This document shows positions 42,926 to 52,927 of a stretch of DNA of 64,000 nt, piece by piece. Below the pieces are notes generated by a model, which saw only the letters and a program-made list of their open reading frames with translations, made no database searches and had not been told where the DNA came from. Origin of the DNA: Haladaptatus sp. R4 (lineage in GTDB: Archaea; Halobacteriota; Halobacteria; Halobacteriales; Haladaptataceae); assembly GCF_001625445.1 (NCBI RefSeq), contig NZ_LWHG01000011.1, positions 372,001 to 436,000 of the forward strand, written 5' to 3'. The first letter of the stretch is position 1, and each line of letters opens with the position of its first letter. Both the position numbers and the translations under genes were made by a program.

Positions 42926-43864
42926 ATGGTAAATCGACGCACGTTCATCAAATCCGCGAGCGGGGCGGGACTCGTCGGCCTTTCGGGCATGGCCGGGTGT
43001 ATCGGAACCTTCGGAAAGCAAGCCTACAAGGACGGCAAAATCAAGTTCTTGATGTCTCCGACCGAGCCGCAGGAACAGATGATGGCACAGTACACGCCCA
43101 TCAAAAAGCGTCTGAACAACTACATCGACGCTATTGACACCGTGAACATGAAGTACGCGAGCGACTACAGCGCGACGCTTACCGCACTCGACAGCGGAAC
43201 GGCGGACATCGCGGAAAGCGGTCCCTTCGCGGCCGCACTCGGCGTCAAAAACGACCGTGCGGACATCATCCTTCAGCGCCACGCATACGGAACGTGGACG
43301 TACTACAGCGTGATCATCACGCGCGAGGATTCGGACATCTCGTCGCTGAAGGAACTGAAGGGGAAGACCATCGCGTTCGCCGACCCCCTGAGCGCCAGTG
43401 GGTCACTCTACCCGCTGTACATGCTGAAACAGGCGGGCCTCTCGATTCCGGAGTCGCCGGGCGACCCGAAGGGTGCTGACTTCACCCCAAAGTGGTCCAC
43501 CCACGACAAAGCGTACAACGCGCTGAAAAGCGGTCAAGCCGACGCCGCCGGTGTCGGTCGATTCATCGTCTGGGACTACGACACGAACGATTACGTCAAG
43601 GGCGTCAAGGAACTCGATATTCGCTCCGAAATCCCGCGTGCGCCGATCATGGTTTCCCCGAAACTCGCGGACGACGAGAAGGAGAAGATCACGAAGGCCT
43701 TCACCGAAGCGCCGGACAAGATGTACTATGGAGCGGACGGCAAGCAGGACACTGACGACGACATTTGGTTCGATGGCGTGAAGAAAGCCGACGCCTCGAC
43801 GTACCAACCCGTCGTCAAGGTGGCCAACAAACTCGGTTACGGCGAGGACATCTTCAAGAACTAA
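42926..43864 (+). CDS. phnD: Phosphate/phosphite/phosphonate ABC transporter substrate-binding protein
   Basis: The 312-residue product is a PhnD-type binding protein. It has a Tat signal (RRTFIKSASG, residues 4-13) followed by a lipobox with Cys at residue 25 (GMAGC), so it is a Tat-exported lipoprotein. The binding domain shows LTALDSGTADIAESGPFAAAL and FADPLSASGSLYPLYML, with the anion-binding Ser cluster. With phnC and phnE downstream it forms a full importer for phosphonate, phosphite or related anions. Confidence 0.9.
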   Translation: MVNRRTFIKSASGAGLVGLSGMAGCIGTFGKQAYKDGKIKFLMSPTEPQEQMMAQYTPIKKRLNNYIDAIDTVNMKYASDYSATLTALDSGTADIAESGPFAAALGVKNDRADIILQRHAYGTWTYYSVIITREDSDISSLKELKGKTIAFADPLSASGSLYPLYMLKQAGLSIPESPGDPKGADFTPKWSTHDKAYNALKSGQADAAGVGRFIVWDYDTNDYVKGVKELDIRSEIPRAPIMVSPKLADDEKEKITKAFTEAPDKMYYGADGKQDTDDDIWFDGVKKADASTYQPVVKVANKLGYGEDIFKN

Positions 43865-43936
43865 CCCTGTCGAAGAATGGATCAACGACAGTAAATAATA
43901 AACTATTAGATTTCAGGACTTCGTTCAAATAATCAC

Positions 43937-44689
43937 ATGGCATCATTGACGGTATCGGACATCACCAAGGTTTACGGTGGCGAGACGGTGGCGCTCGACG
44001 ACGTTTCGTTCGAGATTCCCGACGGGGAGTTCGTCATCCTTCTCGGTCCGTCCGGGGCGGGGAAATCGACGTTGCTTCGTCTCCTGAACGGTCTCGAACG
44101 GCCGACGGAGGGAGAGATTCGGATCGGAGACGACCGGGTTTCGGGTACCCGTAGCGACGTGGCGATGGTGTTCCAGATGCACTACCTCGTCGAAAGCATG
44201 AGCGCGTACCGAAACGCGCTCACCGGGGCGCTCAACCGGACCGACACGGTCGATAGCGTCTTCACACGGTACGACGAGGAGGACAAGGAAATGGCGTTGC
44301 GGTCGCTCGAAACCGTCGGGTTGCTCGAAGAAGCGAACCAACGAGCGGACAGCATGAGCGGTGGCCAACAACAGCGCGTCGGCATCGCTCGCGCACTCAC
44401 CCAGGACCCGCAGCTCCTTCTCGCCGACGAACCGGTCGCGAGTCTCGACCCGAAAGCCGCCCAAGACGTAATGCACTACATGAAGCGTGCGGCGGAGGAA
44501 CGGAATCTCACGTCCATCGTGAGCCTCCACCAGGTCAACATCGCCCGCGAGTTCGGCGAACGGTTCATCGGGCTCAGGGACGGGAACGTGGTGTTCGACG
44601 GCGGTAAAGACGACCTGACGATGGAAGACGTCGACCGGATCTATTACGGCGAATCACCGGAGGATTCGGCCATCAACAACATCGCATAA
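43937..44689 (+). CDS. phnC: Phosphonate-type ABC transporter ATPase
   Basis: The 250-residue ATPase has Walker [10 protein letters not shown] (residues 37-45), the Q-loop in VFQMHYLVE, the signature [19 protein letters not shown], and Walker [14 protein letters not shown]. It powers the importer with PhnD and PhnE. It starts 72 bp after phnD and ends 1 bp before the phnE start. Confidence 0.95.
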   Translation: MASLTVSDITKVYGGETVALDDVSFEIPDGEFVILLGPSGAGKSTLLRLLNGLERPTEGEIRIGDDRVSGTRSDVAMVFQMHYLVESMSAYRNALTGALNRTDTVDSVFTRYDEEDKEMALRSLETVGLLEEANQRADSMSGGQQQRVGIARALTQDPQLLLADEPVASLDPKAAQDVMHYMKRAAEERNLTSIVSLHQVNIAREFGERFIGLRDGNVVFDGGKDDLTMEDVDRIYYGESPEDSAINNIA

Positions 44690-44690
44690 C

Positions 44691-45701
44691 ATGGCTACGG
44701 ACATCACCGAAATCAAACAGCGAATCGAACACGAACAGCGCATCCGGCGAATATCCGGCGGCTTGGGAATCCTCGCGGTCCTTCTGATAACCGGACTGGG
44801 GATGACCTATCTCGGCTTCCTGCTGGCGGACCTCGTCCGCCAGTTCGGAACGTGGATCAACTTTATCGGTGCGTTCCTCAAGCCCAACTTCGTCGATTTC
44901 ACGAGCTATACTCACCAGCACGATATCGGCGGCCTTCGTGCGATCTGGGTCAGTTTCACACATCCACAGTATTTCGTCAGCACCATCGCCGACGCGTCCG
45001 TTTCGAGCGGCTCCGTACTGGTTTCGGCGGCGTTCGTGACGATTCTCGTCGGCTTCTGTGGTACCGTGATCGGGTTTCCGCTCGCGCTCGTCTTCGGTAT
45101 CCTCGGTTCCGAACGCGTGACCCCGTTCCCGTTCAACTTCATCTTCCGCGGGGCGATGAGTACCATCCGCGCGGTTCCGGCGTTGGTTTGGGTGCTCATC
45201 TACATCCCGCTGACGGGCATCAATCCGTACGGTGCGGTGCTCGCCATCGCAACCGATACCATCGGCAATCTCGGACGACTGTTCACCGACGAACTCGAAG
45301 AGATCGATAACGGCCCGATAGAAGCGATTCGCTCGACCGGCGCAAAGCGCCCGCAGGTAGTCATCTTCGGCATGCTCAGTCAGGTGTCGAACTCGTTCAT
45401 CGCGTGGACGCTCTACGTCCTCGAAATCAACACCCGAATCGCCGTCAGCCTCGGCGTTGTCGGTGCCGGTGGGTTGGGGATGTACATCAACCTCCGCCTG
45501 CAGACCGTGAGTTCCGCCTCGTACGCCCGTGCAGCGGCGGGACTCGTTACGGTCGTCGTCATCGTCGTGACCGTCGAACTCCTCTCCTCGCGCATTCGTG
45601 CCCGCCTCCGCCCGGGCGAACACGAACGCTCGGGATTCTTCGAGACGATACGAGGACTCGGAGATACGAGTCGTTGGCTCGGTTCCGGCAACAAAAATTA
45701 A
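44691..45701 (+). CDS. phnE: Phosphonate-type ABC transporter permease
   Basis: The 336-residue permease has about six membrane helices and the coupling motif around EEIDNGPIEAIRSTGAKRPQ, with the PhnE-type signature GGLGMYINLRLQ later. It is the membrane part of the phnDCE importer. The start ATG at 44691 follows the phnC stop by one base. The C-terminal 30 residues are polar. Confidence 0.93.
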   Translation: MATDITEIKQRIEHEQRIRRISGGLGILAVLLITGLGMTYLGFLLADLVRQFGTWINFIGAFLKPNFVDFTSYTHQHDIGGLRAIWVSFTHPQYFVSTIADASVSSGSVLVSAAFVTILVGFCGTVIGFPLALVFGILGSERVTPFPFNFIFRGAMSTIRAVPALVWVLIYIPLTGINPYGAVLAIATDTIGNLGRLFTDELEEIDNGPIEAIRSTGAKRPQVVIFGMLSQVSNSFIAWTLYVLEINTRIAVSLGVVGAGGLGMYINLRLQTVSSASYARAAAGLVTVVVIVVTVELLSSRIRARLRPGEHERSGFFETIRGLGDTSRWLGSGNKN

Positions 45702-45755
45702 CGCCACTCGTTCCAAATCTCCAACTATAAATAACTCCGTCGACTGGGTTCGTGT

Positions 45756-47954
45756 ATGAATCCCTCGCCCTCCTCCCTCTCCAGACGCGGATTTTTGGCG
45801 ACCGCCGGAACGCTCGGGACGGCCGTCGGTCTCGGCGATGCTCAAACGACGACGACCACGATAGGCACCACCACGTCCTCGAAGGACGCACCGAAACCCG
45901 ACTGGACGTTTCCCGAGAATCCGGACGACTCGTCTTCCGACGACGAAGAGACGGTTCGATTCGCCTATCCCATCGTCGTGGAAGACGGACTACTCATCGT
46001 TCTCAGCGCCTACTCGGGCGAGAATCGCGGACAATCACGCTATTCGCTTCAGGCGTTGAATACGGACGACGGTTCCGTGAAATGGTCCAACGACGACTTT
46101 TTTCCGGTGACGCTTCCCGTCGTCGAGGATGGGACGGTCTATCTTTCGGCGCAACTCGAACAGGGTGACGGGTCATCCCGGCGGTTCGTGGCGCTCGACC
46201 TACGGACGGGGGACGAACAGTGGCACAATTCGGTGTCCGCCGCGTCCTCCGTGGTGAAGGTCGATGACAGTCACGTGTATCTGTTCGCGGAGCAGGACGC
46301 GCGATTCGTCGCGCTCGATGCGGAGTCCGGGAAGCAGGCGTGGACCTACGAAGTGACGGGGGATTATGCCTCCCAGATTTTCCTCCTCGACGGCACCGTG
46401 TACTTCCGAGTGAAAAGCGGCCTCTACGCGCTTTCGGCCGAGGACGGGTCCGAACGATGGAAACTGCAGAGTTCGAACACCAGTTTGTCCTCCGTCACCG
46501 AAGAGGGGATATTCTGTCGCAGACGTGACTCGTTCGTCGCTCTCGACCGCAAGAACGGGGACGAACTGTGGTCGGTGCAGGGCAGCGGTACCGCGACCGT
46601 CGAGGACGGACGGGTCTACCTGTGGGGTGAGACGCTACGAGCCATCGATCCGGAGAACGGGTCGGTGGAGTGGCAGTACGACGATGTCCACTCTATCACT
46701 AACGAACCCGTCGTCGCCGATGGAATGGTTTTGGGTGTCAGTGGAGATGGAACGTTCTCCGCGGTAAACACGGACGGGACGAAGGCGTGGACCTTCGAGA
46801 CGGAGACGCAGACCGACTACTATTCCACCGTTTCCGAGGTCAGCGACGGGGAGGTATACTCGATGATCGGGCAAACGCTCTACGTCCTCTCCGCCGAAGA
46901 TGGCTCCCTGAAGTGGTCGTTTTCTGCAGCGAAGAGGGGCATCCACATGCTCGTCACGTACGACAACGTCTTTTTCGGGACGTACGACGGTCTTTACACC
47001 TTCGAGCGCCATCATTCGCTGCTCGATACGGCCGTCGACGGGACGAGCGAGTTCCTCACGTCCGCTCCCGGGTTGGGATTGTCCGGAATCCTCGTCGGAA
47101 CGGCCGCGTTCGTGGCCTACCGACGATTCAACGGCGACGACGATTCGACGGCGGCCGCCGTCGAATCGCCCGCGGAACCGGAACCGGAACTGGAGTACGG
47201 CCGCCTCGAACGGCTTTCGGCGGACGAGTTCACCGAGACGTATCGGGTGAGAAAACGGACCGACGACGGGCCGAAACTCGTCGCCGAACGGCAACTGACC
47301 GAACCACGGGTCGCCGGAACGTTCCGCTCGGCGGTCGAACGGTGGGCGGAACTGAACGACCGTCCCGGCGTCGTGCCGGTGCTCGAAATCGACGGCGACA
47401 GCATCGAACTGCCGTACTACGAGGACGGTTCGCTCGCGGATTCAGACCGGCCGTTCCCGGAGCGACTCGACGCGCTCTCGGCCGCGGGTGCGGTCGTTCA
47501 CGACGCCCATGCCGACGGCATGATTCACGGAGGCATGACACCGGCATCGGTTTTCTCGGACGGCGACGACGCGTTCGTCGCCGACTGGGAACTCGGCTCT
47601 GCCCTCGCCGAGTTCCGCGACTCGGCCGACCCGTCGCCGTACGATGCGCCGGAGCAGGTCGCGGGAACGGAAGCGGACGAACGAACCGACGTGTACCGTC
47701 TCGGCGCGATTGCGGCGTTCGTTCTGACCGGAAAAAGCCCGGACGAAGGATCACTTCGTGCCCTCGACCCGGAACACAGGGAAGTCATACTAGCACAGGC
47801 GGGTCCACAGGAGTTCGAGTTGCTTCGTGACGACCCCATCTCGGAGGACCTGTACGAAATCATTTCGAAAGCGATGGCCGAGGACCCCGCGGACAGGTAC
47901 GAGTCGGTCGTGGCGTTCGACGACATGCTCCGCTGGGCGGCATTTCGTGCGTGA
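45756..47954 (+). CDS. Exported PQQ-type beta-propeller joined to a pseudokinase domain
   Basis: The 732-residue product begins with a Tat signal (SRRGFLATAG, residues 9-18). Residues about 50-420 are PQQ/WD-like repeats (for example ALDAESGKQAWTYEVTGDY and ALDRKNGDELWSV). One membrane helix follows near residues 440-458 (GILVGTAAFVAYRRF), then a protein-kinase-like domain (about 485-728). The kinase motifs are degenerate. The catalytic loop reads IHGGMTPASV (about 590) instead of HRDLKPEN, and the DFG site reads ADWELGS (about 608), while APEQ (about 631) remains. I infer an outside propeller sensing a ligand and a catalytically weak inside domain. It sits between phnE and pit. Confidence 0.82.
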   Translation: MNPSPSSLSRRGFLATAGTLGTAVGLGDAQTTTTTIGTTTSSKDAPKPDWTFPENPDDSSSDDEETVRFAYPIVVEDGLLIVLSAYSGENRGQSRYSLQALNTDDGSVKWSNDDFFPVTLPVVEDGTVYLSAQLEQGDGSSRRFVALDLRTGDEQWHNSVSAASSVVKVDDSHVYLFAEQDARFVALDAESGKQAWTYEVTGDYASQIFLLDGTVYFRVKSGLYALSAEDGSERWKLQSSNTSLSSVTEEGIFCRRRDSFVALDRKNGDELWSVQGSGTATVEDGRVYLWGETLRAIDPENGSVEWQYDDVHSITNEPVVADGMVLGVSGDGTFSAVNTDGTKAWTFETETQTDYYSTVSEVSDGEVYSMIGQTLYVLSAEDGSLKWSFSAAKRGIHMLVTYDNVFFGTYDGLYTFERHHSLLDTAVDGTSEFLTSAPGLGLSGILVGTAAFVAYRRFNGDDDSTAAAVESPAEPEPELEYGRLERLSADEFTETYRVRKRTDDGPKLVAERQLTEPRVAGTFRSAVERWAELNDRPGVVPVLEIDGDSIELPYYEDGSLADSDRPFPERLDALSAAGAVVHDAHADGMIHGGMTPASVFSDGDDAFVADWELGSALAEFRDSADPSPYDAPEQVAGTEADERTDVYRLGAIAAFVLTGKSPDEGSLRALDPEHREVILAQAGPQEFELLRDDPISEDLYEIISKAMAEDPADRYESVVAFDDMLRWAAFRA

Positions 47955-48002
47955 GATCGGACGCTGATTCGGACGGGCAAAAAGGGATAGTCCTCGCTCC
48001 CG

Positions 48003-49294
48003 TTGTACGATTGGGGGAACAGCGTGGTTAGTGTACTACTGTTAGTTGGATTGTTCGTCGCCGTGTTCGTCGGCTACAACATCGGCGGTTCCTCGACCGG
48101 GGTCGCGTTCGGTCCCGCGGTCGGAAGTAGAATCATCGGGAAGGTCGGAGCGGCGGCACTCTTCACGGGCTTTGCGCTCTGGGGTGGTTGGACGGTCGGG
48201 AGGAACGTGATCGAGACGATGAGCAACGGTATCGTCCCGGCCAGTCAGTTCACGCTGGGGACGAGCATCGTCGTCCTCTTTTTCGCCGGGTTTGCGCTGC
48301 TCATCTCGAACCTGTTCGGCGTCCCTGCGTCGACGTCGATGACGGCCGTCGGCGGCACGTCGGGTTGGGGTTGGCGACGAACTCGCTCAACGAATCGCTG
48401 ATGTTCACCATCGTTTCGGCCTGGATCGTCGCACCGCTCTCGGCGTTTCTCATCGGGTTGATCGTCGGCCGCTATCTCTATCCGTATCTCGACGCCCACT
48501 TCTCGTTCTCGCGAATCGAGGGTGGGCTGATTACGTTCGACCGCTCGGGGTCGATTCCGCGACCCGAACTGGGCAGTGGCGTCGGTGGGCGCGAGGCTGG
48601 CGGTGCGGCCTCGGTGCTCATCATCGCCTGCTACATGGGGTTCAGTGCGGGTGCGTCGAACGCGGCGAACGCCGTCGCACCGCTCATCGGGAACGGATCG
48701 ATCACGGCGAGTCAGGGAATCCTGCTGGCTATCGGTGCGATCGGTCTCGGTGGCTTTACCATCGCTCGGCGGACGCTCGACACCATCAGCGACGGGATCA
48801 CGGATCTACCGATCCTGGCGGCGCTCATCGTCTCGCTCATCGGTGCGACCATCATCACGATCCTTTCACGGCTCGGCATTCCGGCGAGCCTCGCGGTCAG
48901 CACCACCTCGTGTATCATCGGCCTCGGATGGGGACGAGCGAGCAGAGCGGTGACGGTCGCCGAGGTCGCGGATGCCGCGATACAGGGGGAACAAACGCCC
49001 GTCGCCGAGCTTTCATCGGGTGCACTGATCGCCGAGACGAGCGAAACCGAGGTGCCGCCCGGTCCGACGATCGGCGAGATGGCGGAGGGGGAAACACCCG
49101 AACCGCCCGCGGCGCGGGACGGCGGCGAACCCGGCCAGGTCGCGCCCATCGGTGAGGAGAGCGTCGAGGAACTGGCCGCGGAGAACTTGTTCGACCCGGC
49201 GGCGACGAGTCGTATCGTCCTTCTCTGGGTTCTCTCGCCGACGCTTTCGGCAGTCGGGTCGTTCCTCATCTTCGAGTTCATCCTGCACACCTGA
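48003..49294 (+). CDS. Pit-family inorganic phosphate permease (frameshift at about 48358)
   Basis: Pit-type carriers import phosphate with a cation. The visible parts are the first half (VGYNIGGSSTGVAFGPAVGS, then GVPASTSMTAVGG) and, after one missing base at about 48358, GLGLATNSLNESLMFTIVSA, the paired signature GFSAGASNAANAVAPLIGNG and IPASLAVSTTSCIIGLGWG. A cytoplasmic acidic loop (about residues 320-390) precedes the last helices. Repaired length is about 430 residues. The start is a TTG at 48003. Its neighbours phnDCE and uspA suggest a phosphorus-related cluster. Confidence 0.88.
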
Positions 49295-49391
49295 TGGGTT
49301 TTGTTCTGTGCGACCGATGGGTTCGTTTTTACGCGGTTCCTGATTGGGACAGAGAAAATCGTTTTACCTCCCTTCTGTCGTCTCGTGTTCC

Positions 49392-49835
49392 ATGAGCGAA
49401 CACGTTCTCGTTCCGCTCGATGGTTCGCCCAAATCGATAGAAGCGTTCGAGTACGCACTCGAAATACCTGACGCGGAACTCACCCTTATCACCGTCGTCA
49501 ATCCGTTCGACATCGATCCGTTGTCACCGGGATACCAGTCACCGCTCGGCAAAGCCGGGATGCCCGCTTACTCACAGGAATGGTATCAGAAGGAGTGGGA
49601 CAGCGCCCACGAACTCCACGACGGACTACGGGAAAAAGCGGACGACGTTCCGATCGAAAGCGTCGTCAAGATGGGACAGCCCGCCCGTCAAATTCTTACC
49701 TACGCGCGCGAGAACGATATCGACCACATCGTCATCGGAACCCACGGACGGGACGACATCTCGCACATCCTCCTCGGGTCCGTCGCCGACAGGGTGATGC
49801 GCCGTGCGCCGATGATGGTGACGGTCGTTCGCTGA
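49392..49835 (+). CDS. Universal stress protein, UspA family
   Basis: The 147-residue product has the UspA fold: HVLVPLDGSPKSIEAFEYAL, then VVNPFDIDPLSPGYQSPLGK, and the ATP-binding GTHGRDDISHILLGSVADRVMRR. It lies 97 bp after pit and may respond to phosphate or salt stress; the link to transport is only by position. A TATA-like GTTTTACC sits 26-33 nt before the ATG. Confidence 0.92.
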   Translation: MSEHVLVPLDGSPKSIEAFEYALEIPDAELTLITVVNPFDIDPLSPGYQSPLGKAGMPAYSQEWYQKEWDSAHELHDGLREKADDVPIESVVKMGQPARQILTYARENDIDHIVIGTHGRDDISHILLGSVADRVMRRAPMMVTVVR

Positions 49836-50092
49836 GGTCGTTTGGGTTTCGGTGACGAAAAGAGCGGGAGTGACGACGCCGGGTCGGACTCCGTCGCTTC
49901 CACGTCCTGCCCTCCTCGACTCCACCAGCGATGGCCGCAAACGACGCGCTCACCCGTCACGTCTCCACTGATCGAACCGAACGCCACGCCGACGACGGTA
50001 CTTCCGAAGCCCACTGACTCACCATTTTCACGCCCGCTTGACTTGCTATCATATCCCATCGATGGCGTGTAACGATCCTCATACGTTTACTT

Positions 50093-50110
50093 AATAGACA
50101 TATATCTATT
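50093..50110. promoter_or_regulatory. Palindromic AT-rich promoter region upstream of the repeat protein
   Basis: AATAGA at 50093-50098 and TCTATT at 50105-50110 flank CATATA, giving a palindromic TATA-like element about 115-130 nt before the ATG at 50224. The stretch 49836-50223 has no gene and is the most AT-rich part of the area. A second TATA-like GGTTATAG near 50140-50147 is closer. A long 5' leader is therefore possible. Confidence 0.4.
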
Positions 50111-50223
50111 TACTCGGACGAAATTTTTGTCCCGATTTCGGTTATAGTGAGCTCCTACTGGATTAGTATTCTCATCAGGTAGCTCATAACGAAATGTGAA
50201 TCGCTGTTTTACCAGGATGCGCT

Positions 50224-51792
50224 ATGCGAGGAAACAACCGCTCTCTCGACAACGTCAAACGCAGAGGTTATTTGAAAGGAATCGCGGCTGCCGGTATCAC
50301 TGCCGGTGCTGTTAGCAGGGTCCCCGGTGTGGCGAACGCCGTATCGGGCGACACCGTTCACGCGGACGGGGATAACGTCTATCTCATCTTCGGCGTGGAC
50401 ACCAGCTCGACGGACCTCGAATCGTGGCTCGCGGATCACAAGGGCGACGTGCATTCGAGTTCACAGACGTCCTCATCGGATGTCATCCAGTATCAGGACG
50501 TTTCCCAGTTGAACGTCAACCAGCAGCAGAAGGCGGTCGCAATTTCGATCGACGGTGGGAACGCCAGCGCGATTCAGCGCACCTACCAGCACAACAAGAA
50601 CGAGCAGGTGGGGAAAGCGTGGTCGATCAACGCGAGCGCTGAAGAAAAACAGCGGACGTTCACCGACCTCAAGGACGTGTACATCGTCTTCGCACACGAG
50701 ACGGAGTCACGCGACTTCTCCGGTTGGGTCGTCAGCGACCACGAGTACGAAAGCGAACAGCACGCGGAAGCCGAGATCGATCAGGAACAGGACGTCGAAC
50801 AGGCCAACATCAGCAGCCAGAACTTCGCGATCGCTCTCGCCGAGGACAGCAGCTACGCCCGGTCGTACCAGCGAAGCTTCCAGATCAACAAGAACGTTCA
50901 GGACGCCGAAGCCCTCGCGGCGAACGTCGGCGACGGCGACGACCAGAGCGCCGACTCGTCCGTCGATCAGTCACAGGAAGTCGACCAACTGAACTACAAC
51001 CAACAGGGCGTCGCCGTCGCAGTCGCCGTCGGCGACACCAGCAAGGCGAAAGCGTGGCAGGTGAGTTGTCAGTTCAACCGGAACCAGCAGATAGCGAGCG
51101 CCGCTGCGCTGAACTTCGACCCGAAACTCGTCGACGAGTTCATGGCGACGGCCAACATGACCGGCGACTACTCGGACTCGGACGTGAAATGCGGCTCGGA
51201 CGGGTCGGCGCAGGCGAACGAGCAGGGTGCTGAATCCAACATCGATCAGTTCCAAGCCGTCAGCCAGCTCAACAGGAGCTCCCAGAAAGCCGCGGTCGCT
51301 ATCGCGCTCAGTAACAGCGAATCGAAGGCCACGCAGGCGAGCTACCAGGGCAACTTCAACGCACAGATCGCGTCGGCGACCTCCGTCAACGTCGACGACG
51401 GCTGGTACAAGCTCGACGGCGTGACCAAGGGTACGGACGCGAAGGGCGACGGTTCGTGGGCAGTCGCCTACGACAACGGCGGCAAACAGGTCAACGAACA
51501 GACCGCCCTCTCCGAAGTCGAGCAGGAACAGTACATCAGACAGCTGAACGTGAACGAACAGAACAGCGCCGTCGCCTTCTCCGCGAACGACGGGACCGCG
51601 ACGGCGGAACAGCTGAACTACCAGCGAAACGAAAACGTCCAGTACGCCGAATCGAATTCCGGCAACGAGAACGACCAGGACGACCCGAACGACGACTGCA
51701 AGGACGGCGAGAAACGCCACCACCACGACGACGATTGCCGCGACGGGAAGAAGCGCCACCACAAGCGCAAACACCACAAAAAGTGCGACTGA
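50224..51792 (+). CDS. Secreted protein with five curlin-like Gln/Asn-periodic repeats and a metal-binding tail
   Basis: The 522-residue product has a Tat signal (KRRGYLKGIAAAGITAG, residues 12-28). Five units of about 53 residues (near 85-137, 183-235, 246-297, 337-389, 430-482) share the pattern xIDQxQxVxQLNxNxQxxAVAIA and QxNxNxQxAxA, with Gln and Asn at fixed steps. That periodic Q/N layout is what curli subunits use to form amyloid. Before units 1 and 2 lies a second repeated segment, VYLIFGVDT and VYIVFAHET. The last 34 residues are His/Lys/Asp/Cys-rich. I cannot assign a known family. An extracellular fibre or adhesive role is inference. Confidence 0.75.
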   Translation: MRGNNRSLDNVKRRGYLKGIAAAGITAGAVSRVPGVANAVSGDTVHADGDNVYLIFGVDTSSTDLESWLADHKGDVHSSSQTSSSDVIQYQDVSQLNVNQQQKAVAISIDGGNASAIQRTYQHNKNEQVGKAWSINASAEEKQRTFTDLKDVYIVFAHETESRDFSGWVVSDHEYESEQHAEAEIDQEQDVEQANISSQNFAIALAEDSSYARSYQRSFQINKNVQDAEALAANVGDGDDQSADSSVDQSQEVDQLNYNQQGVAVAVAVGDTSKAKAWQVSCQFNRNQQIASAAALNFDPKLVDEFMATANMTGDYSDSDVKCGSDGSAQANEQGAESNIDQFQAVSQLNRSSQKAAVAIALSNSESKATQASYQGNFNAQIASATSVNVDDGWYKLDGVTKGTDAKGDGSWAVAYDNGGKQVNEQTALSEVEQEQYIRQLNVNEQNSAVAFSANDGTATAEQLNYQRNENVQYAESNSGNENDQDDPNDDCKDGEKRHHHDDDCRDGKKRHHKRKHHKKCD

Positions 51793-51929
51793 ACCGACCC
51801 CGGTTCAGTCGACTCCGCCATAGGTAACGCTGACATTCGTCTCCGCCACGACGCTTCATTCGCCTCCGTGATCGTTTTCTTTCCGTTATTTTCCCAGACC
51901 CCTAGTGACGACACTCTTCCCGTCCGAAA

Positions 51930-52516
51930 TCAGAAATCGCCGAGGTTCGACTGGCCGCCGTTCGACCCCGCCATCGTCGCGGCTTTGTCGAGCGCGTTCT
52001 CGAACGTGGACTCCTGACTCCGGTCGTAGAGCGTGGCCGCCGGGTGTAGACAGATGAGCACGTCCCGTTTTGCCCCGCCGAGTTCGACGGCTTCTATCGA
52101 TCCTGCTTCGTTCGTCACGGCCACGTCCCTGTCGAGGACGTGCTGACTCGGTACCTTCCCGAGCGTGACGATGACCTCTGGATCGACGAGTTCGATTTCC
52201 CGCTCCAGATACTCCCAGCAGTTCCCGAGTTCCTCCTTCGTCGGGTCGCGGTTCTCCGGCGGCCGACAGCGCACGCAGTTGGTGATTCGAACGTCCGCCC
52301 GCGACAGCCCCCTGTCGCGGAGTTTCTCGTCCAGCACCGACCCGCTCCGACCGACGAACGGTTCGCCTCCCTCGTCTTCCCGTGCGCCGGTGCTTCCCCG
52401 ATGAACAACACGTCCGCGTCCTCCGGGCCGACTCCGTTGACGATTTGGCTCCGACACTCGACCAGCGCCGAACAGCGCGTACAGTCGGTGACGTTCAAGC
52501 CATCCATCGTTCCCAT
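51930..52516 (-). CDS. Uracil-DNA glycosylase, family 4 (frameshift at about 52386)
   Basis: Family 4 glycosylases remove uracil and carry a 4Fe-4S cluster. The N-terminal frame gives MGTMDGLNVTDCTRCSALVE, with the first Cys pair CTRC, and VLFIGEAPA. One missing base then breaks the frame, which resumes as REDEGGEPFVGRSGSVLDEK. The second Cys pair lies in ITNCVRCRPPENRDP, and LICLHPAATLYDRS holds the conserved HPA. The repaired protein has about 195 residues. The start at 52516 could instead be a Met three codons later. Confidence 0.9.
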
Positions 52517-52678
52517 GCTCGCTCGAACGAACGGGACACACTAAGTAACCTCGGCCTACGCCGCCACAAGCGCGCGGAGAACGGGAGTGGACGCTCCGTA
52601 CTCGTCACTTTCGACGACGGTTACGAGATGGTGGGATTCTTGCGAGATGGTGTGAATCGGTACTCGCCGATGGTTTTC

Positions 52679-52888
52679 TTACTCCAGTTGAGCGACGCCG
52701 ACGTACACTAGCACGGAGTAGACGAACAGTCCCACGAGAAGCGCGAAGGCGAGGAACATCGTCGGTGCGGAGAGGTAACGGGCGGTTCGGTAGGAGAGCA
52801 GGAGTCGTCCGAAGCCGAGCAGAACGAAACTGACGATAGTGAGCGCGAACGCGCCGAGGCCGAGCAACGTGAACGTTCGCTTTCGCAT
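52679..52888 (-). CDS. Small two-span membrane protein
   Basis: The 69-residue product has two predicted helices (about residues 7-29 and 43-65), separated by YRTARYLSAP, and ends VYVGVAQLE. The family is not recognised. It lies just downstream of a zincin-type membrane protein gene on the same strand (40-bp gap), and the two may be co-transcribed. Confidence 0.6.
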   Translation of the reverse strand: MRKRTFTLLGLGAFALTIVSFVLLGFGRLLLSYRTARYLSAPTMFLAFALLVGLFVYSVLVYVGVAQLE

Positions 52889-52927
52889 CGGTTCGTACGT
52901 GTTTTTCGGGGGCTATAGCGGTGTCGT

